This document shows, piece by piece, positions 44,991 through 55,950 of a stretch of 64,000 nt of DNA. Below the pieces are notes generated by a model that made no database searches, was not told the origin of the DNA, and worked only from the letters and a program-made list of their open reading frames with translations. The position numbers and the translations under genes are program-made. Position 1 is the stretch's first letter. Each line of letters opens with the position of its first letter. The DNA comes from Chrysomallon squamiferum (lineage: Eukaryota; Mollusca; Gastropoda; Neomphalida; Peltospiridae): positions 2,607,698 through 2,671,697 of the forward strand of contig CM022677.1 of assembly GCA_012295275.1 (NCBI GenBank), read 5' to 3'.

Positions 44991-45350
44991 TAATACCTTC
45001 CTTTTACGACTGTCTGCTATTCATCATCAAGAAAAGATAACTCTCTCTTTAGATAGTTTCATCTCAGTATTACTTATTTTTCTTTTACATACATGTATGT
45101 GATTCAGCGTGGCTTGGGTAACATTTTAGTGAGTGTTTGATGACTAAATGCATGTATTCAGAACGATTACTAAACCAAAAAATAAAATAAATCACGGCCG
45201 TTTATACGACAAAATAAAAACTACAAACTGTCGTGATTCCAGGGAAATAACTCTGAGATGTTAACAAAATCTGACATTAACATTTCTTAACACAGTTAAC
45301 AGTAAAAATCACCGCTCAACCAGCAATTAATTCTCACCTTTTTCTTTTTG
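44990..45350. other. Spacer without recognised features
   Basis: No gene, repeat or element end seen. Confidence 0.45.
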
Positions 45351-45479
45351 CAGGTAATTAAGCCGCTTATTTTCATTACGCCGTGTAAAATTATCATTTA
45401 TGATTGTCATTAATATCTAACAGATTATCTCTGATTATCAATATTTTATAACATTTAAGTTCGACGTACAGTAAAATTA

Positions 45480-45660
45480 CACCTTTTTAGTTCACGATTT
45501 AGAATTAGTAAAATTATCACATTACTAAAACATACGCTGTATTTTCTAAAACAGTGTGTTAATATTACCGCTACATCTCTGTTGAGAAACTAATGACGTC
45601 TAATACAGATAGTGATGACTGCGTTAAAACTGCAAGTGTTATTTTCATGACGCCGTGTCA
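45480..45660 (-). repeat. Inverted-duplication block D (partner 22381-22560)
   Basis: Reverse-complement copy of 22.4-22.56 kb ('gttgagaaactaatgacgtc', 'gtgttaatattaccgc'). Confidence 0.75.
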
Positions 45661-45719
45661 AGTATCTGTGTGTTTCTCTGTGTCTGCTGAACATTAATCT
45701 TACCTTTCAGCAACTTCTT

Positions 45720-46050
45720 TTCAATGATCCATTTCCCCATCCACGCAGTAATCAGGTGTACATCAAGACGCTAAGAACAATACTGGAACGACGGCAATGA
45801 CGGCCTCATTAATAGATATTTTTTTTAATGTCGGATGTGTACACTAATTGTAATACTTAATAAAAGACAAAATAATAAGTTGAACGTTGAAAACATCGCC
45901 GTTACGACGGTGATGACGACGACATTAATAAACGTAATAATAATATATTTTAATATAGGACGGGCCGGGTCAGAAAATATAAATAACTGCGAATAAAAAA
46001 GCTAAAAGAAATGACGAGGAGTGCACCAACAACTTTAGGAACGGCGTTTT
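45720..46050 (-). repeat. S140 satellite, cluster 4 (inverted)
   Basis: Two to three S140 units in reverse orientation ('gacggcaatgacggcctcat', 'gttacgacggtgatgacg', 'aggaacggcg'), directly abutting the end of the P4HA arm. Confidence 0.7.
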
Positions 46051-46052
46051 TG

Positions 46053-49000
46053 TAAACACCGATGTGAAAACAACTGTGATTTCTTCAAATGTAAATTCTC
46101 TTAACCCACTTGATCGCTGACTGTAAATCATAAAACAAAAGACTTGAATTGATATAAAGAACATGTTTTTATTAGTTTGCGTACATTTCAATAAAAATAT
46201 TTCAGCTAACAATACAGCCGTTTATACGACCAAACTTAGATCGACCAAAATTTTTTGTTGTTTGTGATGAATTTACCAGTCCTCTGATCAAAAACAATTC
46301 TAGGCCTCCGAAAAAGGAAATATTTTATTATAAACAACAATTAATATTAATATTATTTTTTTTTTTTTCCCAAAAAATTAATGTCCTTCTTATATACTGA
46401 AAAATTATGGTCTTTAATAATAAGTTATTTTATTATTAACAATAATAAGAACATACAGAAAGGCGTGAAGTTCTAGATGAATGCTGTATTTACTATTGTA
46501 TTGATATTACTGAAAATTAACTGTGCACCTTTCAGTGTCACAGTGTGATACTTTGTTTTATTGTAACATGACATTCCGCGACACAATTTACATCTCTCTC
46601 TACATGAAATTACATGATTAATCTAACATTCAAATTTACCAAATTATGTAATTAAGAATATATGAGATTATTTTCTTAAAACACTGAGAAAACTAAGTTA
46701 ATATAACTGATAATCTCTAATTAAAGTAATTTAAAATTAAAGCAAATATCATGATGTATTATATATATTCAGCTTCGTTTTCATATTCGTTTCTAAATAT
46801 GTGAACAACTGAGAATTGACAGACAAGTCTGCCAATTTCATACAATAAATCAATTAACAGTTACTTAAATTGGGAAATTAATAATTAAACTGTAAGGTAC
46901 ATCTGAGTTATTTAGTGCAATTAATTAAAATTTGTTAATTTCTGCATCATGCTTTAAAATTCTGTTGAGCTTTAGAAATCATCATTTTGATATAAAACTG
47001 GTTTGAAACTGTATTAGATATTCAGTATTCTGTTTGCCAAATGACTGAAATGAATCTCAGATTTTTCCAGATTATGAAGGAAAAATATCAAGCAAATTTT
47101 ATTCTGATAAAAATTCTCCAGTTTTTTATTTTATTTTTATTTTATTTTATTTTATTTTTTTTTTGTCATTATTTTTGAGATATATACTTTAAAAGATAAT
47201 TATATTTTTGAAAATACTATTACATAGCTGCTAAATATAATTACACAATAATTTAAATGAAAAGCAAAATATAACTGATTACTCTGCTGATTGATCAGTA
47301 AAAATTCAGCAAAATTTTTACAAAAAAAAAATTACACTCGAGTCTTGTGACAAGATTCTACATCGTATTGTTTAATAATTCATTTTCGATTATCTGCCCT
47401 TGAAAACTTTCCATAAAGCAGACGACGAAACATTTTACAAACTAAATTACAAACAAGTACTCCAAAGTATATAAAGAATACAAAAAAAAAGCAAAAAAAC
47501 ATTTCAAGAAAGTAATATTCTACCATTACCTGTATATATAAAGAAGTCAAATCTTCGTGATTCTTAGAATCTACATTTAACTGAAAAAAAAAACATAAAT
47601 AACAAACACCGCAAATAAAAGAGAAATCGCGCCTCCCCCCGAAATAATATATTATATGAAATTATATGAGAGTAGTCTCCCTTCAGCTATAGTTTGTTTC
47701 TTTCTTCTGTTTGCGGGGTTCTCGGTGCAGGTCACTGCACACCACAGAAAATAGCTGATAACGAAACGTCGTATATAGCTGTATAATGAGTTATAAATGT
47801 AAATGTGTAGGTACGTTCCAGGAATATCAACTTTTCATACAATATAAACAATATACCGTATATATTAATATGATCAGTAATTAAAATATAAACAATAAAA
47901 ATAAATACAGTGGACGCTGTCAAAACCGGATGATTCATTGAGACCAACGTTTTCTCTGTGATTTTCTACAGTTGCATGTAACATATGTGTGTATAGCTAA
48001 ATAGTTTTGTTTACACTGGAAACAAGTGCAAATCTAATAATAATCTTGTTCATCTAACTGCATATTATATTACAAGAAGCTTGATATCATTGTTTGTTAA
48101 GCCATCGAAGAAGAGCGATCATTTTATCTCACGCGCTAGTCTAATTATGTTCAAATTGCCATCAGTGTTTAAGAAATGATCTCCTTTTACAGTTAACACT
48201 TTAATTTTCATATCAAGAACAAAGAATACAACACCAGGCATGTTTATATCGGTTTGTCCGCATTCGTATATTTTTTTGTTTGTTCTTGTTATATTCTTAT
48301 TGTTGCTGTCGTTGTATCTTATACCTAAAGCCAAAGTGTAACATTTACACTGATTCTAAGAAGTTGAAGACACTCAAGCTACAAGACGTAATCATTATAT
48401 TTTGAACGAGAGTAATCATTTTTTTTTTTTTTTTTACATAAATGCCTATGGAAAATATTTACAAACCAAAAGTTAATCAATAAGCAAGAAATCTCTTTCT
48501 AGGACCTGCGCACTTTAAAAGTTACACTGTATTTCATTTATTCTTCTGAATTTGTGGACCATGGCCGCTTGAATTCATGTCCCTTTTCTAGAAATCAGTA
48601 TGTGGCCACCCATTTAGAGCCAAACAGAACGGGACAAGCTCCATGAATTGTCATTTTGTTAGGAGAACCATTCCGATAGAAATTATACCAAAATATAGCT
48701 GCACCTGCTTTAGGTTGTATTCTTACACCAAGATGAAGAAACACTGTTGCACCTCCTTCTACATCAGTCAAATAGTTTAACCACGTGGCAATTCTGTTTT
48801 CACCGGAAGAATATGCTATGTTGAAATAGTCAGTATGAGCCGTGAACTGTCCGCCTATTCCATAGTTTGCCACCTGAAGTGGCTCTGAAGCTTTCATTGA
48901 AAGACCTGTGATTGCTTCAATTCTTTTCTGACTTCTCGTGTCTGCTTCTATGCAACCTCTTCTTTGACATGTATGTTTGTTAATTCTTTTCTCAGATTTC

Positions 49001-49110
49001 ACATGTTTTGCATAGTAATCAATTTCATATGTTTTTAAAAGTGGCATAGAAACTGTTTTAATGTCTTCAATTTCAGCATCACTGAAAAAAATCATGATAG
49101 AGAGCAATTT
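46053..49110 (-). repeat. P4HA inverted duplication, minus-strand arm
   Basis: Reverse-complement partner of 22946-26848. The two arms are separated by ~19 kb. Identity by eye is high, with small indels and loss of the CT region in this arm. Confidence 0.9.
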
Positions 49111-50035
49111 TCGGTGAGAAAAGCAGAATCTCTTCTTTAGCAGGCTTAAGAATTAGAAGCAGATTTTTGATATTGCAATAGTAGCGACATTTCAGACGAT
49201 GTCGCTGTCGTACTTTAATAACGTCTTCACCACGACAGATAGCATCCAAAGTTGTTTTTTCTTTAACTTGGCATTTCCTTTTAACTTTTCTTTCCTAAGT
49301 TTTGATATACTTAAATACTTTTTCCTTCTGTTCGGAGCACGTTTTTGTCCACGAGCTAACATTAACTGTTCATATGTCAGATTTAAAACTTGTTCTATCT
49401 GTCCCGCTAATTCTCTACCGTGTATTTCATAGCCATGAATTTTTTCTGTTCTTACTTTCTCAAGACTTGTCTCCATCCAGATATGCACATATTTGTATTT
49501 TTTCATTTTGTATGCAAGGCGACCTAATTGATAACAGTCTTCTGCTGATAATCTCTGTATATATCGTTCATATATAAAACCTTCTGTTAATCTTGTAGCA
49601 TTTAATTTGTACGTGTCTTGAAGTCGAAACAGAGCTGCAGCTACCCCTTCTAAATCTTCGTAACTTGGAAGATGTTCACGAATTTCTTGTAGTTCGGTTA
49701 ATTCTGTCTGGGACGTAATACTTTCGTGAAGAATAGGCTGAACATCTCGTTCCCAGTCCAAAGAGAAACGTTTAATATATAAAAATGTACCAATTTGGTT
49801 GGCTTTTTAACGATTTGGATCTTTTAGTGCGATCGAACAGTACTATTCCATTTGATCTGAAATTATTTTCAACTTTTCCATTTTAGTTCTTCCTTCATAA
49901 ACATGACTGAAATTTCTTAATGCTGTTCCCAAGTCTCTTCCTGCTAGTACAGACCTGTAGAGATGTGAAACGGACGTAAACAGTTCTGAATTCACAGCTT
50001 AAAAGCAAAACTAAAATAGTGTACTGCTGATGCAT
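48538..50035 (-). pseudogene. P4HA: Prolyl 4-hydroxylase alpha subunit, nearly full-length intronless copy with small lesions
   Basis: Minus strand, ATG at 50035 to TAA at 48540-48538, about 499 codons (family ~530). Order: hydrophobic signal-like HQQYTILVLLLSC; N-terminal helix ELFTSVSHLYRSVLAGRDLG; peptide-binding part HLPSYEDLEGVAAALFRLQD, TYKLNATRL, SAEDCYQLGRLAYKMKKYKY; linker CRYYCN, ILKPAKEE, IALYHDFF; then the dioxygenase domain (SDAEIEDI, LQVANYGIGGQFTAHTDYF, MTIHGACPVLFGSKWVATY). Counted from an in-frame ATG at 49107, iron ligands H91, D93, H154 and lysine K164 are kept. Lesions: frameshift after the signal peptide, an in-frame stop and slips near 49.8 kb, a frameshift near 49.2 kb, another at a T7 run near 49.1 kb, and a TGA where the sister has Trp (TGG), 23 codons before the end. 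No introns over 1.5 kb. In other animals the alpha subunit, with protein disulfide isomerase, hydroxylates collagen prolines in the ER. Confidence 0.85.
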
Positions 50036-50266
50036 ATTTGAAGGTATCTACTACTGATATGAATTCAAAATATCTGGTATAAAAATAGACGTTTTAATTC
50101 TAAACATATGTTAGTTTAAATTTCGCAGACAAAGTGTGGTGGGGGCGCATAAAGTGACATGTTTCATTATTTTATATTTCATTTTCTGTTTATTTTATTT
50201 ATTTTATTATTTTTACTTTTTCTTATTTGTTGTACATTTGTTTTTGTCTTTGAGTTTATGTGTGTA

Positions 50267-50277
<11 letters not shown>

Positions 50278-50333
<56 letters not shown>
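50278..50333. repeat. (GA)n microsatellite
   Basis: About 27 GA units preceded by a TG run. Confidence 0.97.
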
Positions 50334-50337
<4 letters not shown>

Positions 50338-50433
50338 AAAACTGTTGGTGTGTTATGTTTCTGTTATCCTTTGATTATATGTATGTACCTATTTTTCTAT
50401 TTGTCTGTCTGTCTGCCTACGTATATTATGGAA

Positions 50434-50458
50434 ATTATAGAATAAAGTAACATACACA

Positions 50459-50495
<37 letters not shown>
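50434..50495 (+). other. AATAAA followed by a 36-A tract
   Basis: AATAAA at 50441-50446 and poly(A) from 50460: spacing of a natural polyadenylated 3' end. Suggests the end of a retro-inserted transcript on the plus strand, body not identified (GA microsatellite and unique sequence upstream). Confidence 0.4.
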
Positions 50496-50496
<1 letters not shown>

Positions 50497-50571
50497 AAAA
50501 ACACTCCTCAAGAAAACACGAAAAAAAAAAGAAAAAGAAACCCAGTTTAAAATGTGCATTACAACTGTCAT

Positions 50572-50665
50572 TTAGGAGTGGCGCACCTCTCAAGTTATGA
50601 AGATTTAGAAGGATTGTCTGCAGTTCTGTCTCTTCTTCAAAATACATACAAGTTAGATGTCACTA
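50572..50665 (+). pseudogene. P4HA: P4HA N-terminal-domain scrap
   Basis: Plus strand reads HLSSYEDLEGLSAVLSLLQN followed by TYKLDVT, the peptide-binding-domain segment that in the minus-strand copy reads HLPSYEDLEGVAAALFRLQD/TYKLNAT. Only ~30 residues; flanks unrelated. A third, independently diverged P4HA piece, on the opposite strand to and ~540 bp from the start of the nearly full-length copy. Confidence 0.75.
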
Positions 50666-50877
50666 CTTATCAATCGTGTATCCAAACTGGCCATGTTAAA
50701 ACATTTTATGTCATTTCTATTTTGTATTATGTTACTGCAATATTTTTATTCTTGAATTTTATTTTATGAATGTGTTTGAATAAATGTAAGTTTTAATAGA
50801 TACAAAATGATTTTTATTTTTCATTCTTTCTCTCTGTAGACGACTATATTCTGTGAATCATGAAGAATCTCCTCTTA

Positions 50878-51420
50878 AGTAAATAAATACAGTACAGTAA
50901 CATGATATTAGCAGACATAAAGTAAATAAATATTGTACAGTAATGTGATATTAGCAGTATTAAGTACATAAATACTATACTGTAATGTGATATTAGCAGT
51001 ATTAAGTAAATAAATACTGTACAGTAATGCGATATTAGCAGTATTAAGTAAATAAATACTGAACAGAAAAAATGATATTAGCAGTATTATGTAAATAAAT
51101 ACTGTACAGTAACGTGATATTGGCAGACATTAAGTAAATAAATACTGAACAGTAATGTGATATTAGCAGTATTAAGTACATAAATACTATACTGTAATGT
51201 GATACTAGTAGCATTAAGTAAATAAACACTATACAGTGACGTGATATTAGTAGCATTAAGTAAAAAAATACTGTACAGTGATGTGTGATATTAGCAGTAT
51301 TAAGTACATAAATACTATACTGTAATGTGATACTAGTAGCATTAAGTAAATAAACACTATACAGTGACGTGATATTAGTAGCATTAAGTAAAAAAATACT
51401 GTACAGTGATGTGTGATATT
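50878..51420 (+). repeat. ~43-bp minisatellite with higher-order duplication
   Basis: Twelve or so units: 'aagtaaataaatactgtaca' followed by 'gtaatgtgatattagcagta'. A ~128-bp block of three units ('gtacataaatactatactgt' onward) occurs twice in tandem at 51173-51300 and 51303-51420. Confidence 0.9.
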
Positions 51421-51424
51421 AACC

Positions 51425-51730
51425 AAGACGTTAAGAACAATCCTGGAACGACGTCGACATTAGTAGAAATCACAATAATATGTTTGAAGAGGTGGTTCGC
51501 CAGCTCAGAAAGTTATTATCCTGGACCGACGGCATTGATGCCTCATTAACAGAAATAGAAATGATAGTTTTTAATAAAGGACGGGCACGGTCACAGAATA
51601 AGAATAATAGCGAATAAAAAGAAGAATAATGAAGTGTTAAGAACAATCCTGGAACGACGGCAATGACGGCCTCAGTAATAGAAATATTAATGATGTTTTT
51701 TTGACGTAGGATTTGGACACTAATTGCAAT
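51425..51730 (-). repeat. S140 satellite, cluster 5 (inverted)
   Basis: Three inverted units ('aacaatcctggaacgacg', 'caatgacggcctcagtaata', 'acgggcacggtcacagaata'). Confidence 0.7.
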
Positions 51731-53120
51731 ATTTAATAAAAGGCAAAATCATTTATTTTTTTCAGACAATGCTTTCAGACGTAGATCAAACATTGGTAAA
51801 TTCCTGCGCAATAATAAGCAACTTATTGTAGTGTGAGTTGTAAGCTTTGTGATTTTATTTGGTGCATTAATATTAATAAACAGAAGAAAGAAGTAGGGTA
51901 AAAAAAATAAAAACACCGTTTATTTGAAGTTTACGGTCAACGATTGGCTAATAATAAGATAAAATATATATATATAAATAAATAAATAAAATAAATAGAT
52001 TTTAATAAAGATTGTTATGTTCCTTTATTTTATTTTATTTGTTTTGAACATTATTTAATTTTTGGTTTATTTATTTATTTATTTTCTTTGGGATTGTTTA
52101 TGCGAGCAAAATGCGGGATGATTGTCGGTCTTTACGGATTTACTTTTTTATTTGATGTTCGAAGAATTTTCTACAGAATTGGTGTAATCGCATTAAAAAA
52201 GTTGCTTAAAGTATTTTATTTTGTGACGGAGACAGGTATTACTATTTATTATTATAAATGTTAATGTGTTTGGATTTTTTTCGTTTTATTTAATTATAAT
52301 AAAGTCATGATTGGGAACAGTATTTTTATTTTTTATTTTTTTTATTTTTTTATAATGTATTTATTGTTAATAATAACATTCACCAGTGGTTCTACTAATG
52401 TGAAAAGCATAAACAACGTCATATAAAGAAGACATCATGTTTAATTTTGTTTTACCAATCATTATATGATGTATCAGCCTACTGGGGGCAACTTTTGAGT
52501 GGCCAGTAATTAAATTTGTTTTAAAATAAATTGATTTCTGTAGTACACATCAAAGGAAACACCACACAACAAGGCACAGAGAATTTGAAATTATTATTAT
52601 TATTATTATTATTATTATTTATTTTTTGTTGTTGTTTTTTTTTTTTAAAATAAACTTACAAAACTATTAAAAGAAAATATGCTAATTTGACAGGTTGTTT
52701 TCTGTCAGTTTATTTATGATTTATTATTTTTAAAGATTTATGTTAAATTGCTGACTTGTTCTATAATTATGAAACATATTTAAATTATATTTTTATACAA
52801 ATTAAAACAAATTTAAGAAATACATAACCAGGTTATTTCATTTGTAGACACTGTAAAATATTAATAAAACTATTTGTTATAATAATATTTAACACACACA
52901 CATAAACACACACAAATAATTTGTTATCCTGTTCTTTGTTTCCCTTCTTTTCTTAATGGTCAATTTTAATTTACTTATTTACATTTTGTTTTGTTTTGTT
53001 GTAATTCCTTCTTTTTCATCTTCTTATTATTACTACTACTTTTTATTATTATTATTATGTTTTATATTTATTATTATTATTTTTGTAATCTTTATTATTA
53101 CTATCCATTTTATTTTTCAT
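51730..53120. other. AT-rich spacer
   Basis: Low-complexity T-rich DNA with an (ATT)n run at 52591-52619. No gene seen; plus-strand Tyr/Phe/Ile frames are artefacts. Confidence 0.5.
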
Positions 53121-53148
53121 ATCATTGTTTATTTTTGATGTTTTCCAG

Positions 53149-53430
53149 GTTATCTGCTACTCTGCAAAACAAAAAACTAGGCAGATGACTGCGATGGCAA
53201 AAATCACTTGGCAGATGACTGTGATGGCTCTGCATGTCAGTGACAAAGACAACAGCCAGGAACTTGACCAGCAGGTGATGTCTGAGCTTGCTGCTCTGAG
53301 AATGAAGCTGGAGGAGAAGATAAAGAAAAGAGAGAGAAGAAAACAAAGGCCGTAGCTGCAGCAGAACAAGATGAGACTCAGGAAGGCAACATTCATGAGA
53401 GTGATGTCAGCGATATTGATAGTTTGAAGG
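53149..53430 (+). CDS. Family X exon, copy 2
   Basis: After a GATGTTTTCCAG acceptor the plus strand encodes VICYSAKQKTRQMTAMAKIT, WQMTVMALHVSDKDNSQELD, QQVMSELAALRMKLEEKIKK and RERR, then slips frame to AVAAAEQDETQEGNIHESD and VSDIDSLKDRA, ending at the (CT)n tract. Copy C at 60.3-60.6 kb has the same order without the slip at this site. MSELAALRMKLEEKIKKRE is coiled-coil-like. No known family. The frame slip (KKRER/RK) makes this copy doubtful. Confidence 0.45.
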
Positions 53431-53434
53431 ATCG

Positions 53435-53436
<2 letters not shown>

Positions 53437-53499
<63 letters not shown>
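53437..53499. repeat. (CT)n microsatellite
   Basis: About 31 CT units interrupting family X copy 2 just after KDRA. Confidence 0.97.
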
Positions 53500-53502
<3 letters not shown>

Positions 53503-53562
53503 TATCAGACAGATACAGATATAACTACATAGGTAAATAAATAAATTACTGTTGTTTTTCAG

Positions 53563-53655
53563 AAACTGCTCTGTCCACAAGAAGAGCTAATTTAGTGAGT
53601 CACCATAGGAGAGAAATGTCATCAAAGAATATGGCAGAACAGGAGGATCTATAGA
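53563..53655 (+). CDS. Possible downstream exon of family X copy 2
   Basis: After GTTGTTTTTCAG the plus strand reads ETALSTRRANLVSHHRREMS and SKNMAEQEDL then TAG. Good acceptor; would be a last coding exon if real. Confidence 0.3.
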
Positions 53656-53659
53656 GGTT

Positions 53660-54036
53660 GTTGTTATAGCAGTAGTATTAGTCATTGCCAGTGTTGTAGT
53701 AATGTAGTTGTTACATCATTAGTACTTGTAATAATAATACTACTTGTTGTAGTAACGTTGTAGAATTGAGTAAAGAAATACAGGAACAGGAGTAATGGTG
53801 AAGAGAGTAAAAAAAATCACTTTTATTATTATGGATCGTAATTTTAGTAATAGGAGTATTATTTCAATAACAGATACCCTAGTTGAATAAGTAATAATAG
53901 TAAATTTTAGTTACAGTAATGATGTTAATAAAAGTAGCATATGGTGTTGCAGTAAACATTGTAGTAGCAGTGTTTTATTTATTTTATATTTTTTACAGTA
54001 TTTTATTTATTTATTTATTTATTTACTCAAACTAGG
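53660..54036. other. TAG/TA-rich spacer
   Basis: Triplet-rich text ('gtagta', 'aataat') without a coding frame. Confidence 0.4.
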
Positions 54037-54081
54037 CAGTGCACCCACCAATGTGACTCTGATTCAGACATGGACATTGAA

Positions 54082-54281
54082 NNNNNNNNNNNNNNNNNNN
54101 NNNNNNNNNNNNNNNNNNNNNNNNNNNNNNNNNNNNNNNNNNNNNNNNNNNNNNNNNNNNNNNNNNNNNNNNNNNNNNNNNNNNNNNNNNNNNNNNNNNN
54201 NNNNNNNNNNNNNNNNNNNNNNNNNNNNNNNNNNNNNNNNNNNNNNNNNNNNNNNNNNNNNNNNNNNNNNNNNNNNNNNNN
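54082..54281. other. Assembly gap (200 N)
   Basis: Exactly 200 N. The left edge has a small open segment (QCTHQCDSDSDMDIE) that may be an exon cut by the gap. Confidence 0.99.
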
Positions 54282-54990
54282 ACAGTTCTACAGATTTCCT
54301 AAAATCACTCATCTAGATCCATTACTAAAATACACCATTAATGTAAATGAAATAACAATAAATCATTTCTTTATCATATTTCAGGCTCTGAATAAAACAA
54401 AGTTGAACTTAAAAATACTGAAACATAAATAAATCCTAGTGAAAACATTAAATTATCGCTCAAAATGCTCTTTTATATATTACATACAACTAGTAATAAA
54501 TACAAAATACAAAATAAAAGATTATACTTTAGCTACTAAAGTGCAGATCACTTAATAACTCAAAACAATATTATTTGCTTTAGTATTATGTTGAGTAGAT
54601 TACTCACCACCAAACATAAAACTAATTTTCATGACATTCTTGTCAGTTTAGGGGAGACACACACAATTCTAGGTGTGCACCTTGTACTTGGAACAGGGCT
54701 GGGAGACCTACTGCACTGGGGTAACAGTGATTTACAAAATAAAACACCAAAATTACTTTTCTGTTGTTTTTATCATCATCACACCATTATTCATAAATAT
54801 TGTCAACATCATCATAATAAATAAATAATGTTGAAATTAAATGAACAATCTTGAATATTAGAAAACAAAATATGTATGTATGTGGTTAATATATTGTCTA
54901 TAAGCAACAGCAAAAGCTAAATTTTTCTTATGCGAATAAAGCAAAGCACGAATAGATAAATCTCTAGAATCAATAGTAAGAATGTATTTG
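54282..54990. other. AT-rich spacer
   Basis: No recognised gene. A short GC-richer segment near 54651-54725 is open on the plus strand (LGETHTILGVHLVLGTGLGD) but has no homology known to me. Confidence 0.4.
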
Positions 54991-54997
54991 TAACCAA

Positions 54998-55830
54998 TCA
55001 GTCACACATGTGTTTCCATAGCTTCTTCTTCAGCTGGACATTATTGTTGGAGAGAACTTTGATGCATGTATCTGGAATAATGAAGATTAATTCCAAAGTA
55101 AATTCATCCACAAAATCACATACAGCTTCATCTCGTAGAATAACATCTTGATCTTTGAAGAATTTGTCAAACACACACCACATCTTTGGGTTAGGGGATT
55201 TGGTATTTGCAATCTTCTTGGTTGGCTCCAACTCTGAAGCAATACATTCTTTTCTCCAAAGCTTTGACATCAGGTTGATCCAATCCATCTCCAGGTTCAG
55301 TGTTTGATCACATAAACACTGGTGTCTTGTAAACATTTGATCTCAACTTTTGATGTATTATCTCGTAACATTGATTTATAATATTCCTTGGTGAGGTTTG
55401 TGATGTTGCATTCGTTGATAAGAATAATTCTTTTACCGACACAAGATTGAAAGGCAAATCTTTCATTTTTTACCAGCTCTTCCAATGGCAGACGTCGACA
55501 ACAGGGTAAATGGTTCAATCAACCAATATGATTTGCTGATAGTTGATGACAAAACAGAAGGTTGATTTATCCATATGATCTTTTCGTAGAATGGTCAGGG
55601 CTTTGGCAACAATGTCCATTGGTCCATGTTGTTCAGTAAACACCCTAAAACAAAGTTTGTTGCTGATTCTTCTGGTGATGCAATAAGAAGTCCATTAGGT
55701 GCTTTCTCTGGAAGATCAACAGTTTTTAGGTAATCGATGAAATTACCTAAATCCATTCTGTCTTGAGTTTCCAATAATTCTTTGACAATTCTTTGATAGC
55801 TCTGGTTAAAACCTCCCTGTGTACTATCAT
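54998..55830 (-). pseudogene. Parvovirus-NS1-like SF3 helicase relic (possible endogenous viral element)
   Basis: Minus-strand fragments in at least three frames. The clearest, about 55.30-55.50 kb, has the spacing of the superfamily-3 helicase of parvovirus/densovirus NS1: an N/E-x-FAFQSCVGKR-like stretch, then a hydrophobic beta strand with acidic end (Walker B position), then a segment resembling the B' loop. Upstream pieces (55.5-55.75 kb) would hold Walker A, but a GxxxxGK(T/S) is not readable, so the ATP-binding loop is degraded. Downstream (55.0-55.3 kb) an open stretch may be the C-terminal part. Stops and frameshifts occur throughout; it cannot make a working protein. Densovirus relics are known from mollusc and arthropod genomes. 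The alternative is a cellular or transposon SF3-type ATPase. Identification rests on motif spacing only. Confidence 0.4.
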
Positions 55831-55884
55831 TAGTTTTGCAAAGTTTTTGTTAACTTGTTGAATTGTAGAAGTAGATTGTCTGTA

Positions 55885-55943
55885 GTCTTCAGCTGAAAGG
55901 TAAGGAGCGGTCAGCGCCAGCCCCTTACCTTTTACCTGAAGAC
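55885..55943. repeat. Interrupted inverted repeat (hairpin)
   Basis: GTCTTCAG (55885-55892) + AAGGTAAGG (55897-55905) pair with CCTTACCTT (55923-55931) + CTGAAGAC (55936-55943), with symmetrical 4-nt bulges and a 17-nt GC-rich loop. It sits exactly between the minus-strand helicase relic and the plus-strand integrase tail. Confidence 0.85.
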
Positions 55944-55950
55944 GACACCT

